From NCBI GenBank assembly GCA_018263395.1, contig JAANXF010000014.1, positions 1 to 64,000 on the forward strand: a stretch of 64,000 nt of DNA. Direction: 5' to 3'. The notes beneath the pieces were generated by a model that searched no databases, was not told the origin of the DNA, and was given only the letters and a program-made list of their open reading frames with translations. This document shows, piece by piece, positions 17,562 to 27,080 of this stretch (the stretch's first letter is position 1; every line of letters begins with the position of its first letter). This DNA is from Methanonatronarchaeales archaeon. Its GTDB lineage: Archaea; Halobacteriota; Methanonatronarchaeia; JAANXF01. The position numbers and the translations under genes are program-made.

Positions 17562-18523
17562 GGCCTCACCCTGTCGAAGCCCACGAACTCTAGCCCCTCC
17601 CCCATCGACGCGAAAACCATCTTTTTCCGCACGGAGTGTGCCAGCCTGACGGAACCCGACAGCTCGGGGGGGTCGAAGACGTGGTCCGGTTCCAGTCCGT
17701 GTACGAGGTGCTCGGCGTGAGGGAAGTCGTCCAGGGATTCGAAGTAGCTGTAAGTCCTGAAGTGGCTGCCGAACTTGAAACCGGTTTTCGGGACGAGTCC
17801 GCTGCTACGGAGCTTTCCGTATAACCTGCTCTTATCGTCGAACTCCTCCTCCAGGGCGCGCGCCTGTTCCAGGAACTCCCTCCGGGGGACGTCAAGCTCC
17901 AGCCTGCCGCTTTCGAGGAGGTGGTGAGCCTCTACGAGGGAGAGCTGCACCAGGTCACCCAGCGGCTGGCCGTAGAACTCCTCCTCGTGCAGACGCTTCT
18001 CGTCCGTCACGACCCGGTCGCCGAGCATCGTGCCGTCGCACGAGAACTCCGCCTCGACGTGCTCCCCCGACATCCGGGGAGCCGAGAGGGCGTAGTGGGT
18101 CACGTCCCCCTCCTCGTCGACCACGCTGTACACCGCCCTCCTCCTGAGGGCTTCGGCCTCCCTGACGCCCCGCCTGGCCTCGGCCAGCCGAATCCCTTCT
18201 CTCTCAGAGACGGCGTGCACGAGGAGCTTTGCCGGAGCCTCTCCCGGCCCCTTCCCCCGTGGGTAGACCAGGAAGTCCGCCGCTGCTCCGCCGTGGCTCA
18301 GGTGGAATCCCCTGGACCTGAGGTCCCTGTACACCAGGTACTCGACCTCTAACTGATCCCTTCCCGAAGCCAGGATTTCCTCCAGCGTACCGTCGAGTTT
18401 GCCCTTCTCTACCAGGTAGGCCTCCTCCACCCCGCTCAGCCTGAGGCCGTCAGGGGTCTCTTCTCCGTAGAACGCCTCCCCGAGTTCCCTTACCGTGCCC
18501 GGGTCACTCACGACCCTTCCCAT
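17558..18523 (-). CDS. endA: tRNA-splicing endonuclease, two-repeat (alpha2) type
   Basis: About 321 residues from ATG 18523 (a GTG at 18547 sits too close to the TATA-like element). Two tandem endonuclease repeats are visible; the C-terminal one holds the catalytic triad Tyr in HFRTYSY, His in AEHLVHGL and Lys in VRKKMVFAS. The first repeat is degenerate, as in Archaeoglobus-type alpha2 homodimers. It cuts bulge-helix-bulge introns; a matching intron is present in the tRNA-Ala gene at 30957-31123. Confidence 0.92.
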   Translation of the reverse strand: MGRVVSDPGTVRELGEAFYGEETPDGLRLSGVEEAYLVEKGKLDGTLEEILASGRDQLEVEYLVYRDLRSRGFHLSHGGAAADFLVYPRGKGPGEAPAKLLVHAVSEREGIRLAEARRGVREAEALRRRAVYSVVDEEGDVTHYALSAPRMSGEHVEAEFSCDGTMLGDRVVTDEKRLHEEEFYGQPLGDLVQLSLVEAHHLLESGRLELDVPRREFLEQARALEEEFDDKSRLYGKLRSSGLVPKTGFKFGSHFRTYSYFESLDDFPHAEHLVHGLEPDHVFDPPELSGSVRLAHSVRKKMVFASMGEGLEFVGFDRVRP

Positions 18524-18547
18524 CGACACTAACCTCTGCCGAGGCAC

Positions 18548-18675
18548 CCTTCTAATTAACGCGTCTGGCCGGCCGGTCCGGCTGTGCCTAACGGGCCGGG
18601 ACAGGGGTGGAGAGGGTACTTGAACCTCCCGGGAGCCGAAAAAGTTCTAAACCGTCTCTTAACCATAAGTTGGTC
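18548..18675. promoter_or_regulatory. Divergent promoter region endA / agl23-like gene
   Basis: On the minus strand TTAATTAGAAG lies about 30 bases before the endA ATG at 18523. On the plus strand AAAGTTCTAAACC lies about 30 bases before the GTG at 18676. Both fit archaeal TATA boxes driving leaderless or short-leader transcripts. Confidence 0.45.
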
Positions 18676-20280
18676 GTGTCCGGAGGAGCGACCGACAGAG
18701 GCATCGACCGAACCCAGGAGAGTCGCGGAGAAGGGGGCGTCCTCTCGCACCTGCTCGACGACAGGTACCTCCTCACGGCCGTGGCCATCCTGCTGTTCGC
18801 GGCCTCCCTTCGCCTCTACTCCCTGAACGAAAGGATGTTTCACTACGACGAGGGCCAGGTACTCTACTTCGTCCACCTGGCGGCGGAGAGAGGAGCGTGG
18901 AGCTACAGCCCCGCCCTTCACGGCCCGCTGATGTTCCACGCCGGTTCACTGATACTCAGCTACCTGGGCGACGCCGAGTTCCTTTTCAGGCTTCCCGCCG
19001 TCGCCTTCGGAATCGGCACCGTCTCCACGCCCTTCCTGCTGAGAGACGAGCTGGGCGACAGGGCCTCTGCCTTCGCGGCGGTACTGCTGGCCACCTCGCC
19101 GCTGTTCCTTTACTACACGCGCTTCTACAGGAGCGACCCGGCCCTTCTCTTCTTCTCCTCAGTGGCCCTCGTTTCGGCCGCGGCCTTCGTACGAACCAGG
19201 AGGAGCAGGTACATCGTGGCGCTGGGCATTGCGGCGGGGTTCGCAGCGACCACGAAGGAGAACTTTCCGCTGGAAATCGGCATGTCGTTTCTCTTCCTGA
19301 TGCTGTTCCTCTCGCTATCCGCCAGGGTGAACGGAACCGGTCCGGGGGAGCTCGCCCGGGCCTTCCTGAGGCGGGTGCCGTGGTTGCTGCTCGCGTCCCT
19401 CCTGGCGTACGTGATCTTCGTCGCACTCTACGCCCCCCGCCCCGTAGAGCCGTCGCGGCTCCCCGGGACCCCGCTCACCGTCCTCTCTACGGCGCTGGAG
19501 TACTGGTCGGGTCACTCCGGCGGCGACGTCCCCTTCCTCCCGTTCTACGCGGCGCTCCTCCTGGTCGCGGAGCCACTGATCCTCGTGGCCGGCCTGACCG
19601 GCGCCTACCTCGGGTTGAGGGATGGAAGCCGGTTTCACGGGTTTCTCGCCGCGTGGGTCGTAATCGACCTGGTGGCGTACTCGGTAGTTGCAGACGGAAG
19701 GATGCCGTGGCTCGGAATCTACGGCCTTTACCCCCTCGCCCTGCTGGCGGGCACCGGCCTGGACCGGCTGGTCAGGGTGTGGCGCGAGTCGGATCGGGCC
19801 ACAGGGAGGGCGCTGCTGCTGGCGGGGGTGCTGCTGCTCTCCGGACACGGCGTCCAGGCGGCGGGCTCCAACTACGTATGGTACGACGACGCGGCGGGTA
19901 TATTCGACCTGGACCCGTACCCGGGCTACGACGGCTCGATGATAGTTCAGTGGGGACAGCCCGACCGCGAAGTCAGAGAAATTCTCGAGACGCTCAGGTC
20001 GCAGGCCGAGGAGAGGCACGGATCCCTCTGGCGCGACCTCAGGATACAGGTGGTGTCCGGCGACAAACTTATGCACCCGATGCAGTGGTACCTCAGGGAG
20101 TACAGAGATGTGGAGTACGTCGACGAACCCCGAGGCGATCCTCCTGTAGTGATGGTTCCCGGCTATCCACGGGACGAGCTGGCCGTCGAACTGGAGGGGT
20201 ACCGGGTTATGGAGGGCAGAATCACGCCCGGGGACCCCCTCACGCTTTACTACCGTCCCGTCAGGGACACAACCGGGTAG
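18676..20280 (+). CDS. Agl23-like multi-pass membrane protein (TIGR03663 family)
   Basis: About 534 residues with roughly 10-12 membrane helices. The first extracellular loop has RMFHYDEGQVLYF, the acidic motif of GT-C/GT39-like enzymes. The whole protein matches the archaeal family annotated as flippase activity-associated Agl23. Start is uncertain: GTG 18676 and TTG 18670 both fit a TATA element near 18645. It is followed after two bases by the DUF2298 gene, a pairing I recognise from Methanomicrobia, Halobacteria and Chloroflexi. Probable glycosyl transfer from or on a polyprenyl lipid at the outer face. Confidence 0.82.
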   Translation: MSGGATDRGIDRTQESRGEGGVLSHLLDDRYLLTAVAILLFAASLRLYSLNERMFHYDEGQVLYFVHLAAERGAWSYSPALHGPLMFHAGSLILSYLGDAEFLFRLPAVAFGIGTVSTPFLLRDELGDRASAFAAVLLATSPLFLYYTRFYRSDPALLFFSSVALVSAAAFVRTRRSRYIVALGIAAGFAATTKENFPLEIGMSFLFLMLFLSLSARVNGTGPGELARAFLRRVPWLLLASLLAYVIFVALYAPRPVEPSRLPGTPLTVLSTALEYWSGHSGGDVPFLPFYAALLLVAEPLILVAGLTGAYLGLRDGSRFHGFLAAWVVIDLVAYSVVADGRMPWLGIYGLYPLALLAGTGLDRLVRVWRESDRATGRALLLAGVLLLSGHGVQAAGSNYVWYDDAAGIFDLDPYPGYDGSMIVQWGQPDREVREILETLRSQAEERHGSLWRDLRIQVVSGDKLMHPMQWYLREYRDVEYVDEPRGDPPVVMVPGYPRDELAVELEGYRVMEGRITPGDPLTLYYRPVRDTTG

Positions 20281-20282
20281 AG

Positions 20283-22307
20283 ATGATTGCGGAGGCGCTG
20301 TCGTGGTGGTTTCTATCGGTCGTGCTGGCTGCGACGGCTTACCCGTTGCTGGCGTCACTCAGGAGCGATTGTGCGTACGCCCTGTCGAGGGGCGTGGGTC
20401 TGCTGCTTCTCACCTACGTAACCTGGCTGCTGGGCCACGTTCGTGGCTTGGACCAGTCGACTGCCGCACTGGGACTCGTCGTCATCGCCATTCCGCCGGT
20501 CGCCGCGCTGCTCAGGGGATCAGGCCTGCCGGGGAGGAGGGAGGTCCTCGGGACGGAGGCGGTGTTCGCGGCCTTCTTCCTCTTCTTCCTCGTGACGAGG
20601 CTGTACTCTCCCGAAATCCTCTACACGGGCGGCGAGAAGTTCATGGACTACGGCTTCATGCGCAGCGTCGGTTCCGGCGCCGTTTTTCCGCCGGGCGACC
20701 CGTGGATGGCCGGTTCAGAGATGTTCTACTACTACATGGGGTACGTGGCGGCCGCCGACATCAAGCTGCTGACCGGGGTCCCGTGGGACGAATCGTTCAA
20801 CCTCCTGGTGCCGTTTTTCGCCGGCGTGGCTGCGACGTCCGCCTACGGCCTGAGCAGGGTCCTGGGTGCGAGGCTTCTGCCGCTCGTGGCGCTGGCGTCC
20901 GGGAACGCCGCGTCAGTGGTACTCGTCGCCGCTCCGCACCTTCCCCCGTCGCTCGCCTCCGGCCTGGCAAAGGCCGCAGGGACGGGTAACGTCCCTGCGG
21001 AGTTCTCGTACTTCTCTGCCTCACGCGTAATTCCCGGAACCATCAACGAGTTTCCCTTCTTCACCTTTCTGCACGCGGACCCGCACGCCCACATGTACTC
21101 CATACCTTTCCAGATGACCCACCTCGGCCTCCTCGCGGTGTACCTGGGGGGAAGAGATGCCGATGACCGTTTTCTGCTTCCGCTCCTGGCGCTGAGCCTC
21201 GGGGTTTTCTATCCCCTGAACACCTGGGAGTTTCCCACCTACGCCCTGCTCACCGCGGCCGTGCTCGTGATGCGTTCCGGACTGGTGCCGGGGTTGGCTC
21301 GTTCGGCGGCGACCGCTGCGGCCTCCGTGGTCCTGTTCCTGCCGTACCACCTGGCCATGGAGACGTCGCGGTCCGTGGCTCTAGCGGCTCACCGGACCCC
21401 GCTCGCCGCCTTCCTCGGGGTCAACGGAATCCTCCTCGCGATGGTGCTGCTGTACCTCCGCGACAGGATGGAGGGACGCGAATTCCTCGTAACTCTGGTC
21501 GCGGTCGTTCCGTCGGCGGCCGTCGGCTTCGGACTCCTCGGCCTCGCTCCGCTGCTGTTGGCCTCCGTCCTGGTCCTGCACCGGGACGGGGACCTTCCCT
21601 CTCTCCTCCTCGCCACCGGTTTCTTCGTCGCCCTCGGAGTCGAGGTGTTCAGGGTCGAGGGGGTGTACGGGGGAGAGCTGGAGAGGATGAACACAGTCTT
21701 CAAGCTGTACCTGCAGCTCTGGCTGCTCTGGTCCGTACCGGCCTCGGTCGCCCTCTCCCGCAGGCTCCGCGTTCCCCGTGGATCGCCCGGGAATCACTCC
21801 GTCTCCCCCGGGGGAGCTGTGGCCGTCGTCCTGGTGGCCGCGATGCTGGTGTTTCCCGTCTGGGGGACGCTGGACAGGACCGGGGGTTTCGAAGGTGAGC
21901 CGGAGCTCTCCGGAACCGATTACGTGGGGGAGTGGCGCCCCGGCGAGTACGAGGCACTGGCGTTCATGGACGGTCTGGAGAGGGGCGTGGTAATGGAGGC
22001 GTGGGGGCGTTCGTACCGCTGGAACTCGGTGGCCGCGAGCCTGACGAAGCACTCCGGGGTGCTCGGCTGGGCGAACCACGAGACAGGGTGGAGGGAGGAC
22101 GATTCGGCGGTTCAGGAGCGCGTGGACGACGTGGAGCAGTTCTACGCCACGGGGGACGTGGAGGTGCTGGAGAGGTACGGAGTGGACTACGTGTACGTAG
22201 GCCCGGTAGAGCGCGAGAGGTACCCCTGGATAAGCGGCGACCTCGAGGGGAAGCTGGGGAAGCTGTTCGACAACGGCGTCGTCAGAGTTTACCGGGCCCC
22301 CGGTTAG
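20283..22307 (+). CDS. DUF2298 membrane protein (Chlor_Arch_YYY domain)
   Basis: 674 residues with about 14 membrane helices. The diagnostic EMFYYYMGYVAAADIKLLTG motif is present, and DPHAHMYSIPFQ in a long outer loop carries possible catalytic His/Asp residues. A soluble C-terminal part (YGVDYVYVGPVERERYPW) is typical of GT-C-like enzymes. Biochemical role not established; inferred membrane glycosyltransferase acting with the preceding Agl23-like protein. Its 3' end overlaps the convergent AglD-like gene by 26 bases. Confidence 0.85.
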   Translation: MIAEALSWWFLSVVLAATAYPLLASLRSDCAYALSRGVGLLLLTYVTWLLGHVRGLDQSTAALGLVVIAIPPVAALLRGSGLPGRREVLGTEAVFAAFFLFFLVTRLYSPEILYTGGEKFMDYGFMRSVGSGAVFPPGDPWMAGSEMFYYYMGYVAAADIKLLTGVPWDESFNLLVPFFAGVAATSAYGLSRVLGARLLPLVALASGNAASVVLVAAPHLPPSLASGLAKAAGTGNVPAEFSYFSASRVIPGTINEFPFFTFLHADPHAHMYSIPFQMTHLGLLAVYLGGRDADDRFLLPLLALSLGVFYPLNTWEFPTYALLTAAVLVMRSGLVPGLARSAATAAASVVLFLPYHLAMETSRSVALAAHRTPLAAFLGVNGILLAMVLLYLRDRMEGREFLVTLVAVVPSAAVGFGLLGLAPLLLASVLVLHRDGDLPSLLLATGFFVALGVEVFRVEGVYGGELERMNTVFKLYLQLWLLWSVPASVALSRRLRVPRGSPGNHSVSPGGAVAVVLVAAMLVFPVWGTLDRTGGFEGEPELSGTDYVGEWRPGEYEALAFMDGLERGVVMEAWGRSYRWNSVAASLTKHSGVLGWANHETGWREDDSAVQERVDDVEQFYATGDVEVLERYGVDYVYVGPVERERYPWISGDLEGKLGKLFDNGVVRVYRAPG

Positions 22308-24084
22308 CGCCTCCGCGTCCGTCGGTGGAACCGGCCTCGCGCCCCGCATCGACCGCCCTCGTGAGCGAGACGTCGAGTGCCAGGATGGAGCCGAGGCCGC
22401 CGGCGACCGTGACGAGGTTCTTCAGGGCGTGGTCCACGATGGAAGCACCCAGTGCGACGGGTATCGAAACCGGCGTGAGGGCCACAACGATTACCGAGAA
22501 CGCCCCCTCGTAAAGCCCGATTCCTCCCGGGGACAGCGGCAGAACCTTGGCCAGGTTTCCTACGCTAACCGCTAAGAAGCACACCACGAGAAGCGTCCCC
22601 GGCGGAAGACCGACGCCCATGGCTGCCAGGACCATCGCCGCGGTAAGCACGTCGATGCTCCATATGAGCAGGCTGCTCCCCCCCACCCTCAGGAAGGACC
22701 TGCCGTCTACGGTGGCCACCTGGAGGTCGCCCACGAAGCTCTCAGCCTGGTCCGCGAACCGCACCGCGTAGGAGTCCTCGCTGAACCTGGAGACGACATT
22801 CCGCAACAGCGTCCTCTCCGAGCGTGCTGACGCGACGATCGCTCCTGCGGACAGCACCGCCACGGCACCCACCGTAGCCGCGACCCTCACCGCGACCCTC
22901 CCGCTGCGCTGCTCGGCCCCGATTACCTCGGAAAATACGGTGTCCAGCGTGCCCCCTCCCGAAGCGATCGCGTACAGCAGGACCGCTCCCGCCAGAAACG
23001 TTATCGTCAGAAGGTCGAAGACGCGTTCGACTGCGAGGGAGGCGAAGCCCGACGGGTAGGGAATCCCCCGCCGCGTCCTGACGATGTAGGCCCTGATGCC
23101 GTCGCCGGCCCGGGCCGGGAACACAAGGTTGCCCGTCTGGCTGACGAACACCGCCGCCGTCAGGAAGCCGAGACCCTCCCCGTAACCTATCCTGGAGAGT
23201 ATCTCCCTGTACCTCCATCCACGGACTGGCCAGGAGGCGAGGTACACCCCGGCGGCGGCAAGCAGCAGGCCCGGGTCCGCTGAACGTATCTCCGACGCGA
23301 CACCACCGAAGTCGATGTATCGCCCCATCAGGGCCAGGGCGGTGACGGTCAGGAGCAGGCCTGTAGCCACCGTCCTTCTGCGCGTAATTCGGGGACTCAC
23401 GCGGAGCTCCCAGGACAGCCTGAGCAGCTCAGTCCCCATCCCCACGACGTCCCTCCAGGGGTCCACCTTCGAGTCACCGACCTCCCTCCAGTTAACCGGG
23501 AACTCCTCCACCCTGAGCCCCTCCCTCTGGGCCCGGACCAGGATTTCCGTGTCCCAGAACCAGTGATCGTCCCCAACCTCCGGGAGGAGTTCCGTGAGTG
23601 CCTCGCGCCTGAATCCCTTGAACCCGCACTGGTGGTCCCTCAGCCCGGAGCCCGTGCCGAGCCTGACGAGCAGGTTGTATCCCTTTGAGAACAGTCTCCT
23701 TGCAGGTGTGCGGCTGGCACTGCTCTCCGGCAGGTACCGGCTCCCGGTCACCACGTCTGCCCCGTCCCCCAGCAGTTCGACCATTTCCTCGATCTGGCGG
23801 GGGTCGGTCGCGAGGTCCACGTCCATGTAGATTAGGTACCTCCCCCCGGCCTCCTCAAACGCCCTGCTCAACGCCTCCCCCCTTCCCAGCCTCTCGTCGT
23901 AGTGGAGGTGCTCCACGGTTCCGGATTCCAGAGACTCAGCTAGCTCCTGTGTGCCGTCCGTGGAGCCGTCCTCGGCTATGATTATCTCGTATTCCCCGAT
24001 GCCTGAGAGGGCCTCCTCGGCCTCCCGCACCGCCCTCTCCAGGTAGCCCACCTCGTCGTGAGCGGGGAGTACGAGGCTAATCAT
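22282..24084 (-). CDS. AglD-like fusion: GT2 dolichol-phosphate glycosyltransferase plus flippase-like domain
   Basis: 600 residues. Residues 1-230 are a DPM1-like GT2 domain (LVLPAHDEVGYL, EDGSTDGTQE, IYMDVDLATD, DHQCGFKGFRRE). Residues 240-590 form about eight membrane helices of the LPG-synthase/flippase-like superfamily (PF03706), with GNLVFPARAGDGIRAYI and LSPGGIGLYEGAF. The arrangement matches AglD-type archaeal proteins that charge polyprenyl phosphate with a hexose. It overlaps the upstream FAD gene by eight bases. Confidence 0.85.
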   Translation of the reverse strand: MISLVLPAHDEVGYLERAVREAEEALSGIGEYEIIIAEDGSTDGTQELAESLESGTVEHLHYDERLGRGEALSRAFEEAGGRYLIYMDVDLATDPRQIEEMVELLGDGADVVTGSRYLPESSASRTPARRLFSKGYNLLVRLGTGSGLRDHQCGFKGFRREALTELLPEVGDDHWFWDTEILVRAQREGLRVEEFPVNWREVGDSKVDPWRDVVGMGTELLRLSWELRVSPRITRRRTVATGLLLTVTALALMGRYIDFGGVASEIRSADPGLLLAAAGVYLASWPVRGWRYREILSRIGYGEGLGFLTAAVFVSQTGNLVFPARAGDGIRAYIVRTRRGIPYPSGFASLAVERVFDLLTITFLAGAVLLYAIASGGGTLDTVFSEVIGAEQRSGRVAVRVAATVGAVAVLSAGAIVASARSERTLLRNVVSRFSEDSYAVRFADQAESFVGDLQVATVDGRSFLRVGGSSLLIWSIDVLTAAMVLAAMGVGLPPGTLLVVCFLAVSVGNLAKVLPLSPGGIGLYEGAFSVIVVALTPVSIPVALGASIVDHALKNLVTVAGGLGSILALDVSLTRAVDAGREAGSTDGRGGANRGPGKL

Positions 24085-25339
24085 TCAGGTCGCTCCTCAG
24101 GGCGCCGGCTGCCCGGAGGCCCGCCCTTATCGAGCCGTCCATACTCCTCTCGGGGTAGTTCTCCCTGCTGAACATCCCCGCGGCGTAGACGCCGTCCCCC
24201 AGCCTCGGTGGGACTATTTTCTCGAGGTACCCCGTCTCGTACACCGGGGCGGCGTCCATTCCCCGGGAAATCGTCCACCAGTTTACGTCGGGCGCCCCCG
24301 GAAACATCTCGTCCACCCCGGCGAGAAACCTGTGGGCCACCTCATCCACCGGGTCCACGAGGTTACCGTCCCCTTGCGATTGATTGTAGGACACGAGGTA
24401 GAACAGGTGTTCCCCGTAATCCTCCACCTGCACGAGGTTGGTGTGCTGTATAACGGCGCCGAACGGGTGGCTCCCGGTGAGGTTGAGCCAGTACGTGTCG
24501 TCCAGGAGAGGTTCGTCCGCCGCCGCGAGCATGCAGCAGACACCCTGGTACTTCACGTCGCTCTCGAACCCGGCGAGCACCCTCTCCATCGCGGGAGGTG
24601 CGCACGTCATCACAGCCGCGTCGAAGAGCCCGGTATCTCCGGCGACCTCGACCTCGACAGAGTCGCCCGTCCCCTCCACTGCCGCCACGGGACTCTCCGT
24701 GTGGATGGAGCCGCCCCGGGTCTCGACCTCTCGCCGCATTCCTTCGACGAGGCTCTGGAAACCTCCCCGCAGGTAGCCGAGCACCTCCCCTCGGTAGGTC
24801 CTGTGGGACCGTACGTAGGCCCTCCCCCTGACCCAGGCGGCGGAGACCCTGCCGGCGTTATCGCCGAACTTCGAGCGAAGCAGGGGCCTGAAGAAGCTGT
24901 CGTACACCGAATCCCCGAGCTCGTTTTTGATAAACCGGGGGGCCGGCACGTCGTCGTACCTCTCGTGCCCACCTCCTCTGCAGCTCCTGACGAAGAGGGC
25001 CAGCCTCGCCTTGTCGACGAGCGAGAGATGGGGGTACCTGAGTATCTCTATTGGGGTGTTCAGGGGATGGACCTCGCCGTTCACGTAGAACGAGGTGGTT
25101 CCTATCCGCCAGTCCAGGCGGTCGTCCAGACCGAGCCCCTCGATCAGACGGAGAAGGACCCCGTCGCCTCGGAAAAGGTGGTGGTAGAACCTCTCCACGT
25201 GGTATCCATCGCGTTCGACGCTGCCGAGTGCCCCTCCCAGCCTCGGCCTGGATTCGTACAGGTCCACGTCGAAATCGCACGACAGGTCCATGGCTGCAGA
25301 AAGGCCCGCGAGACCTCCTCCGACGACGGCCACCCGCAT
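24077..25339 (-). CDS. NAD(P)/FAD-dependent oxidoreductase (protoporphyrinogen-oxidase-like)
   Basis: 420 residues. The FAD-binding Rossmann motif is VAVVGGGLAGLSAAMDL, followed by LYESRPRLGGALGSV. The C-terminal FAD contact is in RLGDGVYAAGMFSRENYPERS. The fold is that of the amine oxidase/PPOX/UDP-galactopyranose mutase group. Its position in front of a polyprenyl-phosphate GT gene suggests it acts on a lipid or nucleotide sugar in glycan assembly rather than in heme synthesis; that is inference. Confidence 0.8.
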   Translation of the reverse strand: MRVAVVGGGLAGLSAAMDLSCDFDVDLYESRPRLGGALGSVERDGYHVERFYHHLFRGDGVLLRLIEGLGLDDRLDWRIGTTSFYVNGEVHPLNTPIEILRYPHLSLVDKARLALFVRSCRGGGHERYDDVPAPRFIKNELGDSVYDSFFRPLLRSKFGDNAGRVSAAWVRGRAYVRSHRTYRGEVLGYLRGGFQSLVEGMRREVETRGGSIHTESPVAAVEGTGDSVEVEVAGDTGLFDAAVMTCAPPAMERVLAGFESDVKYQGVCCMLAAADEPLLDDTYWLNLTGSHPFGAVIQHTNLVQVEDYGEHLFYLVSYNQSQGDGNLVDPVDEVAHRFLAGVDEMFPGAPDVNWWTISRGMDAAPVYETGYLEKIVPPRLGDGVYAAGMFSRENYPERSMDGSIRAGLRAAGALRSDLND

Positions 25340-25406
25340 CGACGATAGATGGTCGTGCTACTACAAGCCTTTAACTCCCTCGCTGGGTTAATGCGACCTC
25401 GAACCG

Positions 25407-26346
25407 ATGCATGTGGGCGTGGACCCTTTCGAGGGAGTGTCGCCCGGGAGGCTGATCGTCAATACGGCGGTAGTCGTCGCCGTTTTCTACCTAATGCTTT
25501 CGAGGGTGTCCCTGGGCGAGGTGGCCGGACTTTTACGAAGTTCCGACCCGGTTCTTTACGTCCTCGCTGCGGCCGTCTACTTCTCCTCCGTTCCGCTCAG
25601 GGGTGCACGCTGGAGGGTCCTGCTGCGGAACTGCGGATTCTCCGCGTCCGTCCGCTCCGCGACCGGGTTACTCTTCCTCGCGATGTTCGCCAACACTATT
25701 CTACCGGCCAAGATGGGGGACGTTTACAGGAGCTACCTGTCGAGGAGGAGGATAGGAACGCCGTTCCCGGTGGCGCTCGGAACGGTTTACGCCGAGAGGC
25801 TTTACGACGTAGCCTCCCTGCTGCTCATCTCCTCTGTATCCGCCCTTCTGGTGTTCGGGAGCTCTGTGCCCCGGGAGCTCCTGAATGCACTCGGCCTCGG
25901 GACACTCCTCCTCGCCGTGCTGCTCGTCACCGCCGTGACCGTCCTGAGGCGTGGAGGACCGGACAGGCTCGCCGCCCTAGTCGAGGACTTCCGGCGAGGA
26001 ATGAGGTTCTCAAGGGGCTCCGCCGTACCCGTGGTGGGGGTTGACCCTGTGCGTCTGGGGCGCAGAGTCAGCGCGCCTCTTCCTCGTCGCAGCGGCGCTC
26101 GGTACCCAGGTCTCCCCTTGGCTGGCAGTGCTCGCTGCCTCGGGTGGTGCCTTCGTGACCGGCCTCCCCATCACCCCGGCGGGCCTGGGGGTCGTGGAGG
26201 GAGCCCTCGCGGGAATCATGCTTCTGGCGGGGTTCGGCTGGTCCGAGGCGGTCTCGTTGGCCCTGCTGGACCGCTCCATCAGCTACTGGGGCCTCATGCT
26301 GACGGGCGGAGTTTTCTACGCCTCGGAGGGATACGTGCGTGGCTGA
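25407..26346 (+). pseudogene. LPG-synthase-like flippase (PF03706) with apparent frameshift
   Basis: From ATG 25407 the protein reads as a flippase-like membrane protein (YFSSVPLRGARWRVLL, NTILPAKMGDVYRSYL, AERLYDVASLLL) up to the G5 run at 26036-26040. After that the same frame becomes low-complexity Arg/Gly-rich nonsense, while the +1 frame continues the family (WGAESARLFLVAAALG, PITPAGLGVVEGALAG) to a stop at 26344. Removing one G restores an intact protein of about 312 residues. This is either a true frameshift, a phase-variable tract or an assembly error in a homopolymer. It resembles the C-terminal half of the AglD-like protein at 22282. Confidence 0.75.
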
Positions 26347-27028
26347 GGTCTCCGTCGTGATACCGGCCTACCGGGAGGGACGGCTGGGCAGTACGGTGAA
26401 GGAGCTGCTGGACGTTCTCGGCGAGCTGGACGTCGAGATACTGATCGTCACGGACCATCCGGGGGACGCGACGACGATGGAGGCCCGTGCCCTGTCGCGG
26501 GAACCTGTGAACCACATCGAGCTCCCGGAGTCCGTCGGCAAGGGAGGGGCCGTCCTCAGGGGTTTCAGAGAGGCAGAGGGCGACGTGCTGGGCTTCGTGG
26601 ACGCCGACGGGTCTGTGAGCCCGGAAGACATCCCTGGACTGGTGAAGGCGGCAGGCGAGACCGGGGGAGCAGTGGCCTCCAGAAACGTCGCCTCGGCGAA
26701 CGTCACGAGGGACCGCTCGCTCGCGCGAAGGGCCGCGAGCAGGGCCTTCAACGTGTTCGTACGCCTCCTGTTCGACGTCCCTTTCAGGGACACCCAGTGC
26801 GGCGCCAAGTTCTTCCGCGGGGAGCCCCTCAGGGAGGTCCTCCCGGAGATGAGGTGCACCGGGTTCGAGTTCGACGTGCAGCTCCTCTGGAGGCTGAGAA
26901 ACCGGGGTCTGGACGTTGAGGAGGTGCCGGTGACCTGGAAACATTCGGGTGAAAGCGTTTTCTCCCTCGCGGAGGGGCCGTCTATGCTGTTCAACCTAAC
27001 GTTATTGAGGCTTCGGGGAAAAACTTAA
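26339..27028 (+). CDS. GT2 glycosyltransferase, DPM1-like
   Basis: 229 residues, GTG start overlapping the end of the flippase gene by eight bases. Motifs are VSVVIPAYREGRL, KGGAVLRGFREAEGDVLGFVDADGS (DxD-like) and RDTQCGAKFFRGE, typical of polyprenyl-phosphate mannosyl/glucosyltransferases. No membrane helix. The overlap indicates it works with the flippase-like protein: one charges the polyprenyl carrier, the other may help translocate it. Confidence 0.88.
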   Translation: MAEVSVVIPAYREGRLGSTVKELLDVLGELDVEILIVTDHPGDATTMEARALSREPVNHIELPESVGKGGAVLRGFREAEGDVLGFVDADGSVSPEDIPGLVKAAGETGGAVASRNVASANVTRDRSLARRAASRAFNVFVRLLFDVPFRDTQCGAKFFRGEPLREVLPEMRCTGFEFDVQLLWRLRNRGLDVEEVPVTWKHSGESVFSLAEGPSMLFNLTLLRLRGKT

Positions 27029-27044
27029 CGGGGACGCGGGGAAG

Positions 27045-27080
27045 AACTTAATATCGCAGGGTGACAAACCCTCGACAGAC
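27045..27080 (+). promoter_or_regulatory. TATA box of the surface-protein gene
   Basis: CTTAATAT at about 27048-27055 lies some 27 bases before the GTG at 27081. No Shine-Dalgarno precedes that GTG, so the transcript is probably leaderless. Confidence 0.5.
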
